From JAGLON01 sp041394985 (lineage in GTDB: Bacteria; Zixibacteria; MSB-5A5; GN15; JAAZOE01), in the NCBI GenBank assembly GCA_041394985.1, contig JAWLBI010000001.1, forward strand, positions 930,001 to 994,000: 64,000 nt of DNA, in the 5' to 3' direction. The translations under genes were made by a program, and so were the position numbers. Under the pieces are notes generated by a model. That model saw only the letters and a list, made by a program, of their open reading frames with translations. It did not search any database and was not told where the DNA came from. Shown here one piece after another: positions 25,242-34,818 of this stretch (the first letter of the stretch is position 1; each line of letters opens with the position of its first letter).

Positions 25242-27491
25242 TTATAATTCAACAACTTTCTTTTCACCGTACAGCAGAATGTCATCGGGATCAAACAGCA
25301 CATTTTTGATTTTCTCGGGAAATGGCCCTAAAACGAATGATTCCTGCTGTCCGACATTGTCGACGCGGAAGTTTTGGACCGATCCATCGTCAAAAACAAT
25401 GCGAATGGGGAACGGCGTCGCGAATAACTCATCAATTTTCGTTGCGACAATAGAAAACTCCAGAGAATTGCGCCCCTGTTCGTCATAACGAATATCATAT
25501 GAGCAGGAATAGTCGGGGATACGCCAGTCAAACAGCCATTGATTGAAAAACTGAATCGCACGCTCCTGGCCGATTCGCCTGGCAGTCATTTTCATAAAAT
25601 CGGTGCTCGATGTGCCCTGTCCGAAATTCTCGCGACAATATTCACCCAGCATGCGAATAAAGAAATCGGTGCGATAATCGGGACCGTCGATTTCGAAACG
25701 CAGCATATTCAGCATATAGGCGGCCTTGGCATATACCAATGCAATATAATCGCCGGGAGAATACGATTGATACAGCCGTCCGCCGAGTGAAATCGGTCCG
25801 GCCTTGTACCCGCGCGAATACATATCGCCGATCATACCTGTCTGGACGACGTGCTTGCGCCAGGTATCGACCATTTTTTTGCACTCTTTTTCGTCTTTAT
25901 CGATGTCCTTGATATACAGATAGGAAACATATTCGGCCAGCCCCTCTGACAGCCACATTTCACGATAGGTTTTCGGCACAGCGGTATGGCCGAACCACTG
26001 ATGTGCGACTTCGTGTGAGCACAGATGCACGCGCCCCTCATCGGAGAATATATTGCTGTTCGGCAGATGAATAAGACCGGGGCTGCTTTGTCCGGCATAC
26101 TTGGCCCGATCGACAACGTTCAGTTTATCGACAATCGGCGGCCCGAACCAATCGGCAAATGTCCGGAATGACTCAGTAATGATCGACAGGATTTTCTCCG
26201 GCACATCACGATTAAACAGCCCGATCGTATTCTGTGTTTCGATATACAGATTGATGGGCACCTCGCCGACCCGTTCCGAGAAAATCTTGTATTTCCCGAG
26301 CGCGAAACTGATATACGATATCTCCGCATCGGTTGTAAAAGTCGATCTCCGGAAATCCCCGCTGTCGGTTTCATTGATAAGTTGCCCGACGGATAAAAGC
26401 GTCAGGTCCTTATAATATGTGTAGTTGATCGTGAAATGTCCCAGGTTGCGATGCTCGAATCGCGGAAACCACCCGGTGAGATTCGAGGGATAATCGTATC
26501 CCGCGTAGCGCGCGGCAATGAATTTACCACGATAATAAATCGTAATTTCGTCCGACTGTCCCGGAATAATTTCCCGATTGCCGACATACATGCGGTTGCG
26601 CAGATGCTTCTTGATAAACGGCAGCCGATTGCCTTGTCCGTCGAGTACGGAATCGACGTCGTATAAAAACGGCAGTATCAGTTTCAGTCCGCGTGCGTCC
26701 GAATCCTTGGCAAAGCGCAGCCGACACGAGGCATCGAATTTTCCCGATTCCTTGAGCAGTATCGATATCTCGGTAGTATCGATGGTGATCGGTTTCGATA
26801 CGATTTGATTGTACAATTGAAATGCCGCCGCCAGAAACGGTTCACTCGTCAATTCGTCATAGACATACACATTGAGCTGTTCATCGATTTCCGGCGTTAC
26901 ATATAATACGAGTTGATTCGTATTGTCGATTTCGATATCCATCCAAATCGGCGGCACATTCATATCCATGGCCGACCAATTGGCTAGTTCTCCGGGGAGA
27001 CTGATCCCGAAATATTTATCCGCAGAGTTTGTCCTGAAGTGAAGTTTTTTGTGACTCGGCCGCGGTATTTTGTCGTTTGTCCAGACCGATGGATCGATAC
27101 CCAGCAATTCCGTAATGTTTTCGCCACATATATATGCTGAGCGAAATGCCAATTTCGTACTGTCCTTGAAGACACGGCTCCACAAATTATCGAGCGCCAG
27201 CGTGTCATAGACTACCAGTCGAGCGCTTCCCTCAAAGAAGTAGTCATAATGGACATCTTTATTTCGTCGCCGATGGAGTTCTCCCGATTCGAATATAACG
27301 GTCAGTGCCTTGCCGTAATTAACCGACCGGTTTTCGATGAGACAGCTTTCCGTATTCGAGCTGAACCGTCCGCTCAGGTCAGGAAACTGGTCCTTGTCAT
27401 CGGCCAAAACAGGGGAGAAAACAATAATATTGAGGAGGGAAAATAGGAAAAAGACACGAGTGAGGAGGCTCGAAGCATTCAGTCCGTTCAA
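25242..27491 (-). CDS. Exported M1-like metallopeptidase
   Basis: A 749-residue protein with a signal peptide (~1-30). After a beta-rich N-terminal domain comes a gluzincin core: HEVAHQWFGH with the third Zn ligand in WLSEGLAEYVSYL, followed by a helical C-terminal part. The usual GAMEN exopeptidase motif is not seen; the matching position reads YAGQSSPGLIHL. This argues for a diverged specificity rather than a classical aminopeptidase N. The start lies ~14 bp after the end of the LysE-like gene upstream, so they may be cotranscribed. Confidence 0.88.
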   Translation of the reverse strand: MNGLNASSLLTRVFFLFSLLNIIVFSPVLADDKDQFPDLSGRFSSNTESCLIENRSVNYGKALTVIFESGELHRRRNKDVHYDYFFEGSARLVVYDTLALDNLWSRVFKDSTKLAFRSAYICGENITELLGIDPSVWTNDKIPRPSHKKLHFRTNSADKYFGISLPGELANWSAMDMNVPPIWMDIEIDNTNQLVLYVTPEIDEQLNVYVYDELTSEPFLAAAFQLYNQIVSKPITIDTTEISILLKESGKFDASCRLRFAKDSDARGLKLILPFLYDVDSVLDGQGNRLPFIKKHLRNRMYVGNREIIPGQSDEITIYYRGKFIAARYAGYDYPSNLTGWFPRFEHRNLGHFTINYTYYKDLTLLSVGQLINETDSGDFRRSTFTTDAEISYISFALGKYKIFSERVGEVPINLYIETQNTIGLFNRDVPEKILSIITESFRTFADWFGPPIVDKLNVVDRAKYAGQSSPGLIHLPNSNIFSDEGRVHLCSHEVAHQWFGHTAVPKTYREMWLSEGLAEYVSYLYIKDIDKDEKECKKMVDTWRKHVVQTGMIGDMYSRGYKAGPISLGGRLYQSYSPGDYIALVYAKAAYMLNMLRFEIDGPDYRTDFFIRMLGEYCRENFGQGTSSTDFMKMTARRIGQERAIQFFNQWLFDWRIPDYSCSYDIRYDEQGRNSLEFSIVATKIDELFATPFPIRIVFDDGSVQNFRVDNVGQQESFVLGPFPEKIKNVLFDPDDILLYGEKKVVEL

Positions 27492-27504
27492 TGTAAACCT
27501 CGCA

Positions 27505-28131
27505 TTATTTCAGGGCATCGACTATAAACGTCACTCCCATATACAGTAGAAACAGAGCACAGAGGGAAAGTATAATCACATAGGGCTTTCCCGCCAGTAA
27601 TTTTTTGCCGGCGGCGATTAAAAACGACACCAGGCTGTACCAGACGAGATCCGAAAGGATATGTCCTATATAAAAGACGACCGGTCCGCTGTATCCGTGC
27701 GAAAGAGATTTGGACATAAGGGCCGAGCCGACTGTCGCCCACCAGACGAACCAGTAGGGGTTGGATAATGAGGCGGTGATTCCTTTCCCGATGAGAAGTC
27801 CGGAGCCGGAACCGGGTTTGGAATCGTCAAACGTGATTTTTTTACGAATAAGGTCATGGAGCATCATGGCGCCCATCAGGACCAGGGCCAGGCCGCCGGC
27901 CAGGCCGATAATTTTAAAGGCGGTATCGGAATTGAGCAGTTGTAACAGCCCGACGGCCAGGGCAATAACGACCGCCAATTCAGCAATAGCGTGCCCGACA
28001 ACGAGTATCGGGCCGGTCCAGAACCCTTTTCGGGTGGCCTCGGCGATATTTACCGTTAACAGGGGACCGGGCATGAGCGCCCCGGAAAAGCCGATGCCGA
28101 ACGAAGTCAGAAAAAGCATAAGTAAAGACAT
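27505..28131 (-). CDS. LysE/RhtB-family amino-acid exporter
   Basis: A 208-residue protein with six predicted membrane helices. The family signature is at the N-terminus (FGIGFSGALMPGPLLTVNIAEA) and NPYWFVWWATVG lies in the middle. It exports amino acids or related metabolites. The start MSLLMLFLTSF gives the family length; a longer frame to 28281 adds 50 residues unlike LysE, and no strong ribosome site is seen for either. Confidence 0.87.
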   Translation of the reverse strand: MSLLMLFLTSFGIGFSGALMPGPLLTVNIAEATRKGFWTGPILVVGHAIAELAVVIALAVGLLQLLNSDTAFKIIGLAGGLALVLMGAMMLHDLIRKKITFDDSKPGSGSGLLIGKGITASLSNPYWFVWWATVGSALMSKSLSHGYSGPVVFYIGHILSDLVWYSLVSFLIAAGKKLLAGKPYVIILSLCALFLLYMGVTFIVDALK

Positions 28132-28421
28132 ACAGAAATATACGCAAAACGGGGTTTTTCGGTAGTGAAATATCAAATCGTCAATAAACGGACTGACAGG
28201 AATAAAATAGGAAATTGCTGATAAGTTATTGACAACGGCCGATAATGTATATACTTTTGGGATAGTCAGAAAGCTCTTCATAATATCGTCACAAGAATTG
28301 TCCCCATAACAAATCTTGTCCTCGTATTATTGAACGGGCTGCGCAATAGTGCGCGATTGTTTTTGGTTTCTCCGGCGGTTGCCAGGCCGCGCAGGGAAAC
28401 GTGTTTTACTTGGAGACCTTT

Positions 28422-28802
28422 ATGAATATCTATGTTGGCAATCTGTCGTATCAGACGACGGAAGATGACCTGCGCCAGGCTTTTGCGTCCTTTGGCGAAA
28501 TTAAAAGTATCAACATCGTCAAGGATAAGTTCAGCGGCGATTCTCGCGGATTCGGTTTCGTGGAAATGGCTGATGATGCCGCCGGGCAAAACGCCATCAA
28601 GGAATTGAACGGCAGTGACCTGAACGGACGCAGCTTGCGTGTCAGTGAAGCCAAACCTCGCCAGGATACCCGTGGCGGTGGCGGCGGCGGTGGTCGTCGT
28701 GGCGGCGGCGGTCATGGTGGCGGCGGACGCGGTGGTTTCGGCGGTGGTCGCGGCGGTGGCGGCGGTCGCGGTGGAAATCGCGGCGGAAACGACCGATATT
28801 AA
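28422..28802 (+). CDS. RRM RNA-binding protein with Gly/Arg-rich tail
   Basis: A 126-residue protein. One RRM (residues ~1-78) has RNP2 IYVGNL and RNP1 RGFGFVEM. The ~45-residue tail is almost only Gly and Arg (RGGGGGGGRRGG-type). It resembles cyanobacterial and FCB Rbp proteins that bind RNA and often respond to cold. SD GGAG is 7 bases before the ATG. Monocistronic with its own terminator and a ~100-nt leader. Confidence 0.93.
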   Translation: MNIYVGNLSYQTTEDDLRQAFASFGEIKSINIVKDKFSGDSRGFGFVEMADDAAGQNAIKELNGSDLNGRSLRVSEAKPRQDTRGGGGGGGRRGGGGHGGGGRGGFGGGRGGGGGRGGNRGGNDRY

Positions 28803-28829
28803 TTTCTTCTTTGGATAATAAATTCGAAT

Positions 28830-28862
28830 AAAGGCTCCGGTATATCCGGGGCCTTTTTTATG
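28830..28862 (+). terminator. Terminator of the RRM gene
   Basis: AAAGGCTCCGG pairs with CCGGGGCCTTTTTT, a strong stem with a T-run. Confidence 0.75.
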
Positions 28863-29951
28863 CTATTCTCGCAGAGTACTCCTGGGACGACAAATAGAAA
28901 AAAGGCGCCTGTAGATTTTGCCTATTGGCGCAATTTGCGGCTCAGCAAACAGCGTGTGCAATACCAGATCGGAAACATTGAGCACGCCGATCGGATCGGT
29001 ATCTTCGTACAGCAATCCTACATGCCCATCCCAGACAATAAAGTCACCGATATGCACCCGACCCGAATCGATGGCGATTTTCTTTCCATGCCCGTCAATA
29101 TACACATCCCGGCGAATCTTCCGAGCATTCGCAATTGCATCCGTGTACGGACCCAATGTAGAACTCCCACCATATGGCATTTTAGAATATCCGGCCATCC
29201 TGGCCGCTGCGACGGCAAAATCGGCGCAGTCCGCGCCCAGAAATCGCTCGGCCTGATTATCGAATTCACTTCCGCTAAACGATGCACTGCCCCATATGTA
29301 AGGATTGTTGCACATGGTCAATCCATAATCAATGATAGCATTGCCGGTATTGCCCTTGCGCGAAATACGGTGAACCGCTTCCGTAATACACCCCTTGTAT
29401 TTCTCTCGCATTCCCGGCGACGAATATTTCTTTCCATCAACGTCGATAACCACCCGATACCTCATGGTGCCAACCGCGATTTTATCAAGTATGATTGGAT
29501 AGAGAACAGTCGGTGCAACATCGGCGACTACGGATGCCGCATTGGCGACCCATGTTGTTTGTACATAATCAAGTGAATCCCAGTGCCACTCCGGACTGGT
29601 GTTGGAATACCATTTGCCCCGAGCATCACTCTCGATCTTGTACCATGCAATAGTCGCATTTGGGAAATAGTCTGCCAGAGGCTTCGCGGCAATAATCCCT
29701 TCGGATAATATAATCGTGTCCGTGGTCGAGACGATAAATTGCCGGCCACTTTCGTTCACATTAAGGACCGGGTAGAGGGTGCATGTATCGGTGAATTCAA
29801 TAATTTTATTTCTATCCGTGGGGATAGAATTTCCAACCCCTGAGACAATAGATACCGATGCTATCTCAGGTTTTTCGGCCTTACAATTGTTATGCAGGGA
29901 AAAGAAAATTGAACTGACAATTATACAAGCTGTTACCAGTCGCTTGAACAT
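28863..29951 (-). CDS. Exported NlpC/P60- or CHAP-like cysteine hydrolase
   Basis: A 362-residue protein with a signal peptide (~1-25). The N-terminal ~200 residues are a beta domain with no named family. Residues ~215-350 contain GADCADFAVAAARMAGY with the likely catalytic Cys and GDFIVWDGHVGLLYED with the His, the order expected for NlpC/P60 and CHAP amidases. It could cleave peptidoglycan or another exported amide. The region has a lower GC content than its neighbours. Confidence 0.7.
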   Translation of the reverse strand: MFKRLVTACIIVSSIFFSLHNNCKAEKPEIASVSIVSGVGNSIPTDRNKIIEFTDTCTLYPVLNVNESGRQFIVSTTDTIILSEGIIAAKPLADYFPNATIAWYKIESDARGKWYSNTSPEWHWDSLDYVQTTWVANAASVVADVAPTVLYPIILDKIAVGTMRYRVVIDVDGKKYSSPGMREKYKGCITEAVHRISRKGNTGNAIIDYGLTMCNNPYIWGSASFSGSEFDNQAERFLGADCADFAVAAARMAGYSKMPYGGSSTLGPYTDAIANARKIRRDVYIDGHGKKIAIDSGRVHIGDFIVWDGHVGLLYEDTDPIGVLNVSDLVLHTLFAEPQIAPIGKIYRRLFSICRPRSTLRE

Positions 29952-30116
29952 GTACGAATCCTTTAAGAATTATCACATGAGTCCCGATTCAATGATTTAT
30001 ACACACGGTATTGCTCATTCAACGGTTACATTGTTTACCTAACATAGGCATGCGTATCAATAATTACTATTAAATATAGTGCGGATTTGTGAATTTCGCG
30101 GCCTGCGATCATCGGC
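29952..30116. other. AT-rich intergenic stretch
   Basis: Upstream of the hydrolase gene. No gene or clear signal is seen. Confidence 0.4.
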
Positions 30117-30578
30117 CTAAACGATTAAATTACGAATCGTCCTGATAATTCCCAGATGTATCGATTCGTGCAGGGAATTGAATTTCAGACCGTCATCGAT
30201 CGTTTTCAGTGTGATACCGACCGATGTTTCGTACTCGCGAAACTTTTTCTCGAATTTTCCGGATTTGTAGTCGTCTGCCAATTTGGCGGCAGTCTCAATC
30301 AGGTTTTCGACAATAAATTCCGGCGAGGGTTGGGCCGCCCACTCCTTCGGAGATGATCCCTTCCGGAACATGGATACTAACTCATCGGGAATGTGCATGT
30401 CCTGCCCGGTCAGCCCATAGCAGAGAAGCTGTTGAGTCACCAGAACATGCCCGGCATTCCACAGAATATTGTTGCCAAGCCCATCCGGTATTCGGAGTAT
30501 TTGTTCGTCGGTGAGCGGCTGCATTATATCGACGATCTGACGTCTCACTATATGTACTAACTCAATATATTCCTGCAT
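30117..30578 (-). CDS. DinB-like four-helix metal-binding protein
   Basis: A 153-residue protein of the DinB/YfiT superfamily. It has the metal-ligand His in NILWNAGHVLVTQ and a pair in LHESIHLGIIRTIR. Members are thiol-dependent transferases or hydrolases using bacillithiol, mycothiol or glutathione; the substrate here is unknown. It is a single gene divergent from the phosphoesterase gene. Confidence 0.85.
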   Translation of the reverse strand: MQEYIELVHIVRRQIVDIMQPLTDEQILRIPDGLGNNILWNAGHVLVTQQLLCYGLTGQDMHIPDELVSMFRKGSSPKEWAAQPSPEFIVENLIETAAKLADDYKSGKFEKKFREYETSVGITLKTIDDGLKFNSLHESIHLGIIRTIRNLIV

Positions 30579-30661
30579 TGAAATACCCTCTTTTTTATAT
30601 AGGTCAATACGCAGAGAATGTCGTTTCTCAGGCGGGAAATATCACATATTAAAAAAAACGC

Positions 30662-30689
30662 TTGCCTCTGTGCAAACTATGACTATATT
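30662..30689 (+). promoter_or_regulatory. Promoter of the phosphoesterase-CBM gene
   Basis: TTGCCT (30662-30667), 16 bases, TATATT (30684-30689). It has the same cTTGC-type -35 as the dockerin cassettes. Confidence 0.5.
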
Positions 30690-30752
30690 GCGGCTCAATT
30701 TTTCCACGATTATCACACCAGGGGAACCGAATCTTTAACAGGGAGGCCTATC

Positions 30753-32504
30753 ATGAAACCCTATCAAGGGACACGTATCGTTACTCTTTTCTTTTTTTTA
30801 TTCCTGGTATTCTCAATTGTCACACTGTCACAATCCATCCACGCACTGGATACGGTTCGCTTCGCCATCATGGGTGACCGCACTTCCGGGCATGTCGAAG
30901 GAGTTTATGGTAAGGTTCTTGAGGAAGTCGAACGCATGCGTCCGGAAATCATTCTCTCGGTCGGTGATTATATCGAGGGGCACACCGAAGACTCGACTGT
31001 TCTCGATGAACGATGGCAGGAATTCAAAAAAATCATCTCAATTGCGACCAGCCCATTTTACTTCGTTCCCGGCAACAACGATATCGAGTTCGATATTCAG
31101 GAGCGCCTGTTCGAAAAATACGCTTCAAAAACCTACTACTCATTCGATTACAAGTACATCCACTTCATTATGGTCGACAACAGCCGCTGGGAGAACTGGG
31201 GACAGATGCCCGCCGAACAGATGAAATGGCTGGAAGATGACCTCAAGGCACACGCCGACGCAGCGTATACGATGGTGTTCATGCACAAACCGTTTTGGTA
31301 TCGCACACTGTCGGCAGGGGAGGGAGACCTCGGGCATGACCTATTTGTCAGGTATGGTGTTGATGCGGTCTTCTGCGGACATTTTCATACTTACTTCGCC
31401 GGTGAATACGACGGCATAAAATACACGACCATCGGCAGCTCCGGCGGAGGCATGATGCCCGGCATATCCGGTATCGGCTACCAGTTTGGCTGGGTAACCG
31501 TTGACGACGACGGCATTCATATTGTCACTATCGATCACAGCGCCGCGCGCGCCTGGGATGATGTTCGCGCGGATGAACTCCGACTAAAAAATACGATGGA
31601 ATTGCTGGGTTGTGTGAATACCAAGCTCATGGTATCGGATGATAATGAAATCCCTGAGCAGACATTCGATGTCACCATACGCAACTACTCCGGGCAATAT
31701 CCTCTCGCCGATACTCTCACCTGGAATGCCCCCGACGGCTGGACCATCACGCCGATGTCGAGCGAATTGAATATCGCTCCCGGAGAATCTCAGACGCTCA
31801 CCTTCACGGCCTCGGCAGCAGAAAACGTATTTGCGATTCCGACAGCACAATATAAATTCCCGACTCGTGAGAACCGGACAATTACCGGCAATCACTCGCT
31901 GATGTACGCGAAGCAGGCATATGCCTCGAAGGCCAAATCAATCAAGATCGATGGTAAAATCGATGAATCCTGCTGGCAATCACCATCCAATGATTTCCTT
32001 AAATACGATGGTACCGAGTCTAAAACCGACTCTACCGCTTTCTATTTCGCCTGGGATAAAAATAATTTGTATCTGGCTGCCCGCTGCTTCGATTCCGATA
32101 TGTCCCAATTGGCCGCCAACACAACCGAACAGGACGGCCCGGTCTATTCCGAGGATTGTGTCGGGTATTTTATTCAAATCGACCCGACAAAACCCGAGGT
32201 CTACCAGATGTATTTTAGCCCCAACGGCGTCGTCTTTGATCAGATCCACCGCAAGGGATCGGATGGTTATTATGCCTCGGACCGTTCATGGAACGGCACT
32301 TATGAGATCAAGACGAGTAAACTGGACAATGCCTGGATTATCGAAATCGCGATTCCATTATCTCAGTTTGGGGTTAAGTTAAGTAATGACAATGAAATAG
32401 AATTGAATTTCCGGCGCAAACAGTTCCGTACCCATGAAAACGGTGACTGGCAAATTCCGATCGATTCAAATCCTAAAACTTTTGGAATTTTGCATCTCCG
32501 GTAA
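30753..32504 (+). CDS. Exported metallophosphoesterase with CBM9-like C-terminal domain
   Basis: A 583-residue protein with a signal peptide (~1-32). A calcineurin-type phosphoesterase follows (GDRTSG, VGDYIEG, PGNNDIEF, HKPFW, GHFHTYF), in which GNND replaces the usual GNHD. There is a linker beta domain, then a C-terminal carbohydrate-binding-like domain (IDGKIDESCWQ...YFAWDKNNLYLAARCFD...IEIAIPLSQFG) as in CBM9. It may release phosphate from extracellular saccharides or nucleotides. SD GGGAGG sets the start; the frame extends 45 codons upstream without a signal peptide. Confidence 0.87.
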   Translation: MKPYQGTRIVTLFFFLFLVFSIVTLSQSIHALDTVRFAIMGDRTSGHVEGVYGKVLEEVERMRPEIILSVGDYIEGHTEDSTVLDERWQEFKKIISIATSPFYFVPGNNDIEFDIQERLFEKYASKTYYSFDYKYIHFIMVDNSRWENWGQMPAEQMKWLEDDLKAHADAAYTMVFMHKPFWYRTLSAGEGDLGHDLFVRYGVDAVFCGHFHTYFAGEYDGIKYTTIGSSGGGMMPGISGIGYQFGWVTVDDDGIHIVTIDHSAARAWDDVRADELRLKNTMELLGCVNTKLMVSDDNEIPEQTFDVTIRNYSGQYPLADTLTWNAPDGWTITPMSSELNIAPGESQTLTFTASAAENVFAIPTAQYKFPTRENRTITGNHSLMYAKQAYASKAKSIKIDGKIDESCWQSPSNDFLKYDGTESKTDSTAFYFAWDKNNLYLAARCFDSDMSQLAANTTEQDGPVYSEDCVGYFIQIDPTKPEVYQMYFSPNGVVFDQIHRKGSDGYYASDRSWNGTYEIKTSKLDNAWIIEIAIPLSQFGVKLSNDNEIELNFRRKQFRTHENGDWQIPIDSNPKTFGILHLR

Positions 32505-32570
32505 ATATGACTTGACAAATTCGCGTATATATACATAGTGCGTATGTGCAATTGCAATATGGGAGTAATG

Positions 32571-32936
32571 ATGTACAACGAAAAGATAATGGACCACTTC
32601 CAGAACCCCCGAAACGCCGGCGAAATCGATGATGCCGACGGAATCGGGACGGTCGGAAATCCCTCCTGCGGGGATATCATGACCATCTATATAAAAGTGG
32701 AAAACGATAAAATCGCGGATATCAAGTTCAAAACTTTCGGGTGCGGAGCGGCTATTGCCTCATCCTCGTTCACGACGGAATTAGTCAAAGGTAAATCAAT
32801 TGACGAGGTGCTCCAGTTCACCCGCAACGACGTATCGGACGGCCTCGGCGGTCTCCCGCCGATCAAGATGCACTGCAGCAATCTGGCCATGGATGCGCTG
32901 AAAGAGGCGATCGAGGATTATCGCAAAAAGCACTAA
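32571..32936 (+). CDS. IscU/NifU-N-type Fe-S cluster scaffold
   Basis: A 121-residue scaffold on which Fe-S clusters are built. The three ligand cysteines are in GNPSCGDIM (with the conserved Asp), FGCGAAIASSS and IKMHCSNLA. It is close to the short IscU form, and no iscS or NifU C-terminal domain is present. The start MYNEKIMDHF follows GGGAG; a few in-frame residues upstream are not family-like. It stands alone, with a terminator after it. Confidence 0.93.
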   Translation: MYNEKIMDHFQNPRNAGEIDDADGIGTVGNPSCGDIMTIYIKVENDKIADIKFKTFGCGAAIASSSFTTELVKGKSIDEVLQFTRNDVSDGLGGLPPIKMHCSNLAMDALKEAIEDYRKKH

Positions 32937-32947
32937 GGGGTTTCTGT

Positions 32948-32984
32948 CCATAAAAGCCCTCTGCGCAGGCGGAGGGCTTTTTTT
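32948..32984 (+). terminator. Terminator of the scaffold gene
   Basis: AAAGCCCTCTGC pairs with GCGGAGGGCTTT, followed by eight Ts. Confidence 0.85.
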
Positions 32985-33030
32985 TGTATCTCACCGCGAA
33001 CAAAAACACCTGAAAAGCGTTCGATACCAT

Positions 33031-33855
33031 ATGCCTGAACTACCCGAAGTTGAAACAGTCGTCCGGGGTCTTAAGGACTGCATCGCGGGCGAGACGATCG
33101 CCGATGCCATTATCAAGCCGACGGCGCGCGTGGTGCCGGAGCCGAAAACATTTATACGGACTATCAAAGACGCTGCGTTCAAGACATTCGCACGCCGAGG
33201 GAAGAACATCCTGCTCGGGCTTTCTAATGGGCATACTCTGTGGGTGCACCTCAAGATGACCGGCCACTTTTACTATTTGCCCGAATCCGATCCGACCGAC
33301 AAGCATGACCATGTTATTTTCAAACTGAAGAACAACAATCACACGCTCCGCTTCAACGACTACCGCCGGTTTGGGTATCTGAAACTTGTCCCGACGGCCG
33401 ACCTCTGGTTTCAGAAAGGACTTGCCGATCTCGGTCCCGAACCGCTGGAAATTACTCCTGACGAATTCATCACCCTCTGTAAACGCCGCGGGCGACAGAT
33501 AAAGCCTGCTCTGATGGATCAGACATTTATCGCGGGTATCGGTAACATCTACGCCGACGAATCGCTTTATTTGTCGCGCATCCACCCGACACGCCTGACC
33601 GATTCGCTCTCGCATGCGAAACTGACCGAGCTCCTTGGGCATATTCAGTATCTGCTCAAACGCTCAATCAGTCTCATGGGCACTTCGGTGGATACGTTTG
33701 CCGGCGTGAATGGTCAGCCGGGAGAATTCCAAACCTACCTGAAAGTCTACAATCGCGAAGCCGAGCCGTGCGAGCGGTGCGGCAAGCCGATCAAGCGAAT
33801 CAAGCTCGGGAGTCGTTCGGCTCATTTTTGCCCGCATTGCCAGAGGCGTCGCTAA
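33031..33855 (+). CDS. mutM: Formamidopyrimidine-DNA glycosylase
   Basis: A 274-residue Fpg that removes 8-oxoguanine and nicks AP sites. The N-terminal PELPEVETVVRGL carries the catalytic Pro2 and Glu3. WVHLKMTGHF has the conserved Lys, and MDQTFIAGIGNIYADE is the HhH-like H2TH loop. The C-terminal zinc finger CERCGKPIKRI...FCPHCQ is intact. Length is normal. Second base-excision enzyme in the window after nth. Confidence 0.97.
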   Translation: MPELPEVETVVRGLKDCIAGETIADAIIKPTARVVPEPKTFIRTIKDAAFKTFARRGKNILLGLSNGHTLWVHLKMTGHFYYLPESDPTDKHDHVIFKLKNNNHTLRFNDYRRFGYLKLVPTADLWFQKGLADLGPEPLEITPDEFITLCKRRGRQIKPALMDQTFIAGIGNIYADESLYLSRIHPTRLTDSLSHAKLTELLGHIQYLLKRSISLMGTSVDTFAGVNGQPGEFQTYLKVYNREAEPCERCGKPIKRIKLGSRSAHFCPHCQRRR

Positions 33856-33869
33856 TTTCTTCGCATCTC

Positions 33870-33897
33870 TTGACTTGGCGGCAATTTTCATTACTTT
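33870..33897 (+). promoter_or_regulatory. Promoter of the 3-hydroxyacyl-CoA dehydrogenase/crotonase operon
   Basis: TTGACT (33870-33875), 16 bases, TACTTT (33892-33897), ~55 bp upstream of the start. Confidence 0.5.
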
Positions 33898-33951
33898 ACT
33901 TCTCTGCCGTATGACTACAACGAACAAACATAAATTGAACAAGGAGTATTC

Positions 33952-34803
33952 ATGATTAAGACACTCGGAGTCGTCGGATGCGGACAGATGGGCAGCGGAA
34001 TCGCCCAGGCAGCCGCTCAGGCCGGGTTCAAAGTTATTTCGTATGAAATCGACGAGAAATTCTGGAAGAAGGGCTTTGCCCGCATCGAAAAGAATATCGA
34101 CAAGGCAATCGAAAAGGGGAAAGCCGACCAGGCCTTTAAGGACAAAGTCATGGCCAACCTCACCGGCACCACGACCCTGGAGGATCTCAAGGACTGCGAT
34201 CTGGTCGTCGAGGCCATCATTGAGCGCATGGAAGACAAAATCGATGTCTTCGCCAAGCTGGGCACAATTTGTAAGCCGGAGACGATTCTGGCGACGAACA
34301 CATCTTCGCTCCCGGTCGGTGATATGGCCGTCAGCTCCGGTCGCCCCGATAAATTCTGCGGTCTGCACTTTTTCAATCCGGTGCACATCATGAAGCTGGT
34401 CGAACTCGTCCGCACTATCGACACCTCGGATGAAACGATTGCCGCCGCGAAGGAATTCGCCGTGGCCTGCGGCAAGGAAGTTATCCTGGCCAAGGATCGC
34501 CCCGGATTTATCGTCAATGTCCTGCTGGTACCGTATCTGCTCGATGCGATTCGCCTACTGGAAGACGGTCATGGCACGCGCGATGATATCGACAAGGGCA
34601 TGATGTTCGGTTGCGGCCATCCTATGGGTCCGCTGACGCTGAACGATTTCATCGGTCTCGATACGATGCTGCACATCGCCGATATCATGTTTGAGGAGTT
34701 CAAGGACAAACACTATGCCGCGCCGCCGCTGCTGCGCCGTATGGTCAATGCCGGATACCTGGGCAAAAAATCCGGCCGCGGATTCTACGACTACACCAAA
34801 TAG
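33952..34803 (+). CDS. hbd: 3-hydroxybutyryl-CoA (3-hydroxyacyl-CoA) dehydrogenase
   Basis: A 283-residue NAD-dependent dehydrogenase of the Hbd/PaaH type. It shows the N-terminal GVVGCGQMGSGIAQAAAQAG Rossmann loop, TNTSSLPV, the catalytic His in LHFFNPVHIMKLVE, and the C-terminal GHPMGPLTLNDFIGLDT. It interconverts acetoacetyl-CoA and 3-hydroxybutyryl-CoA. It is the first gene of an operon with enoyl-CoA hydratase, and an acyl-CoA dehydrogenase lies at 59739. SD AAGGAG. Confidence 0.95.
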   Translation: MIKTLGVVGCGQMGSGIAQAAAQAGFKVISYEIDEKFWKKGFARIEKNIDKAIEKGKADQAFKDKVMANLTGTTTLEDLKDCDLVVEAIIERMEDKIDVFAKLGTICKPETILATNTSSLPVGDMAVSSGRPDKFCGLHFFNPVHIMKLVELVRTIDTSDETIAAAKEFAVACGKEVILAKDRPGFIVNVLLVPYLLDAIRLLEDGHGTRDDIDKGMMFGCGHPMGPLTLNDFIGLDTMLHIADIMFEEFKDKHYAAPPLLRRMVNAGYLGKKSGRGFYDYTK

Positions 34804-34818
34804 GAAACGAGGGTTACC

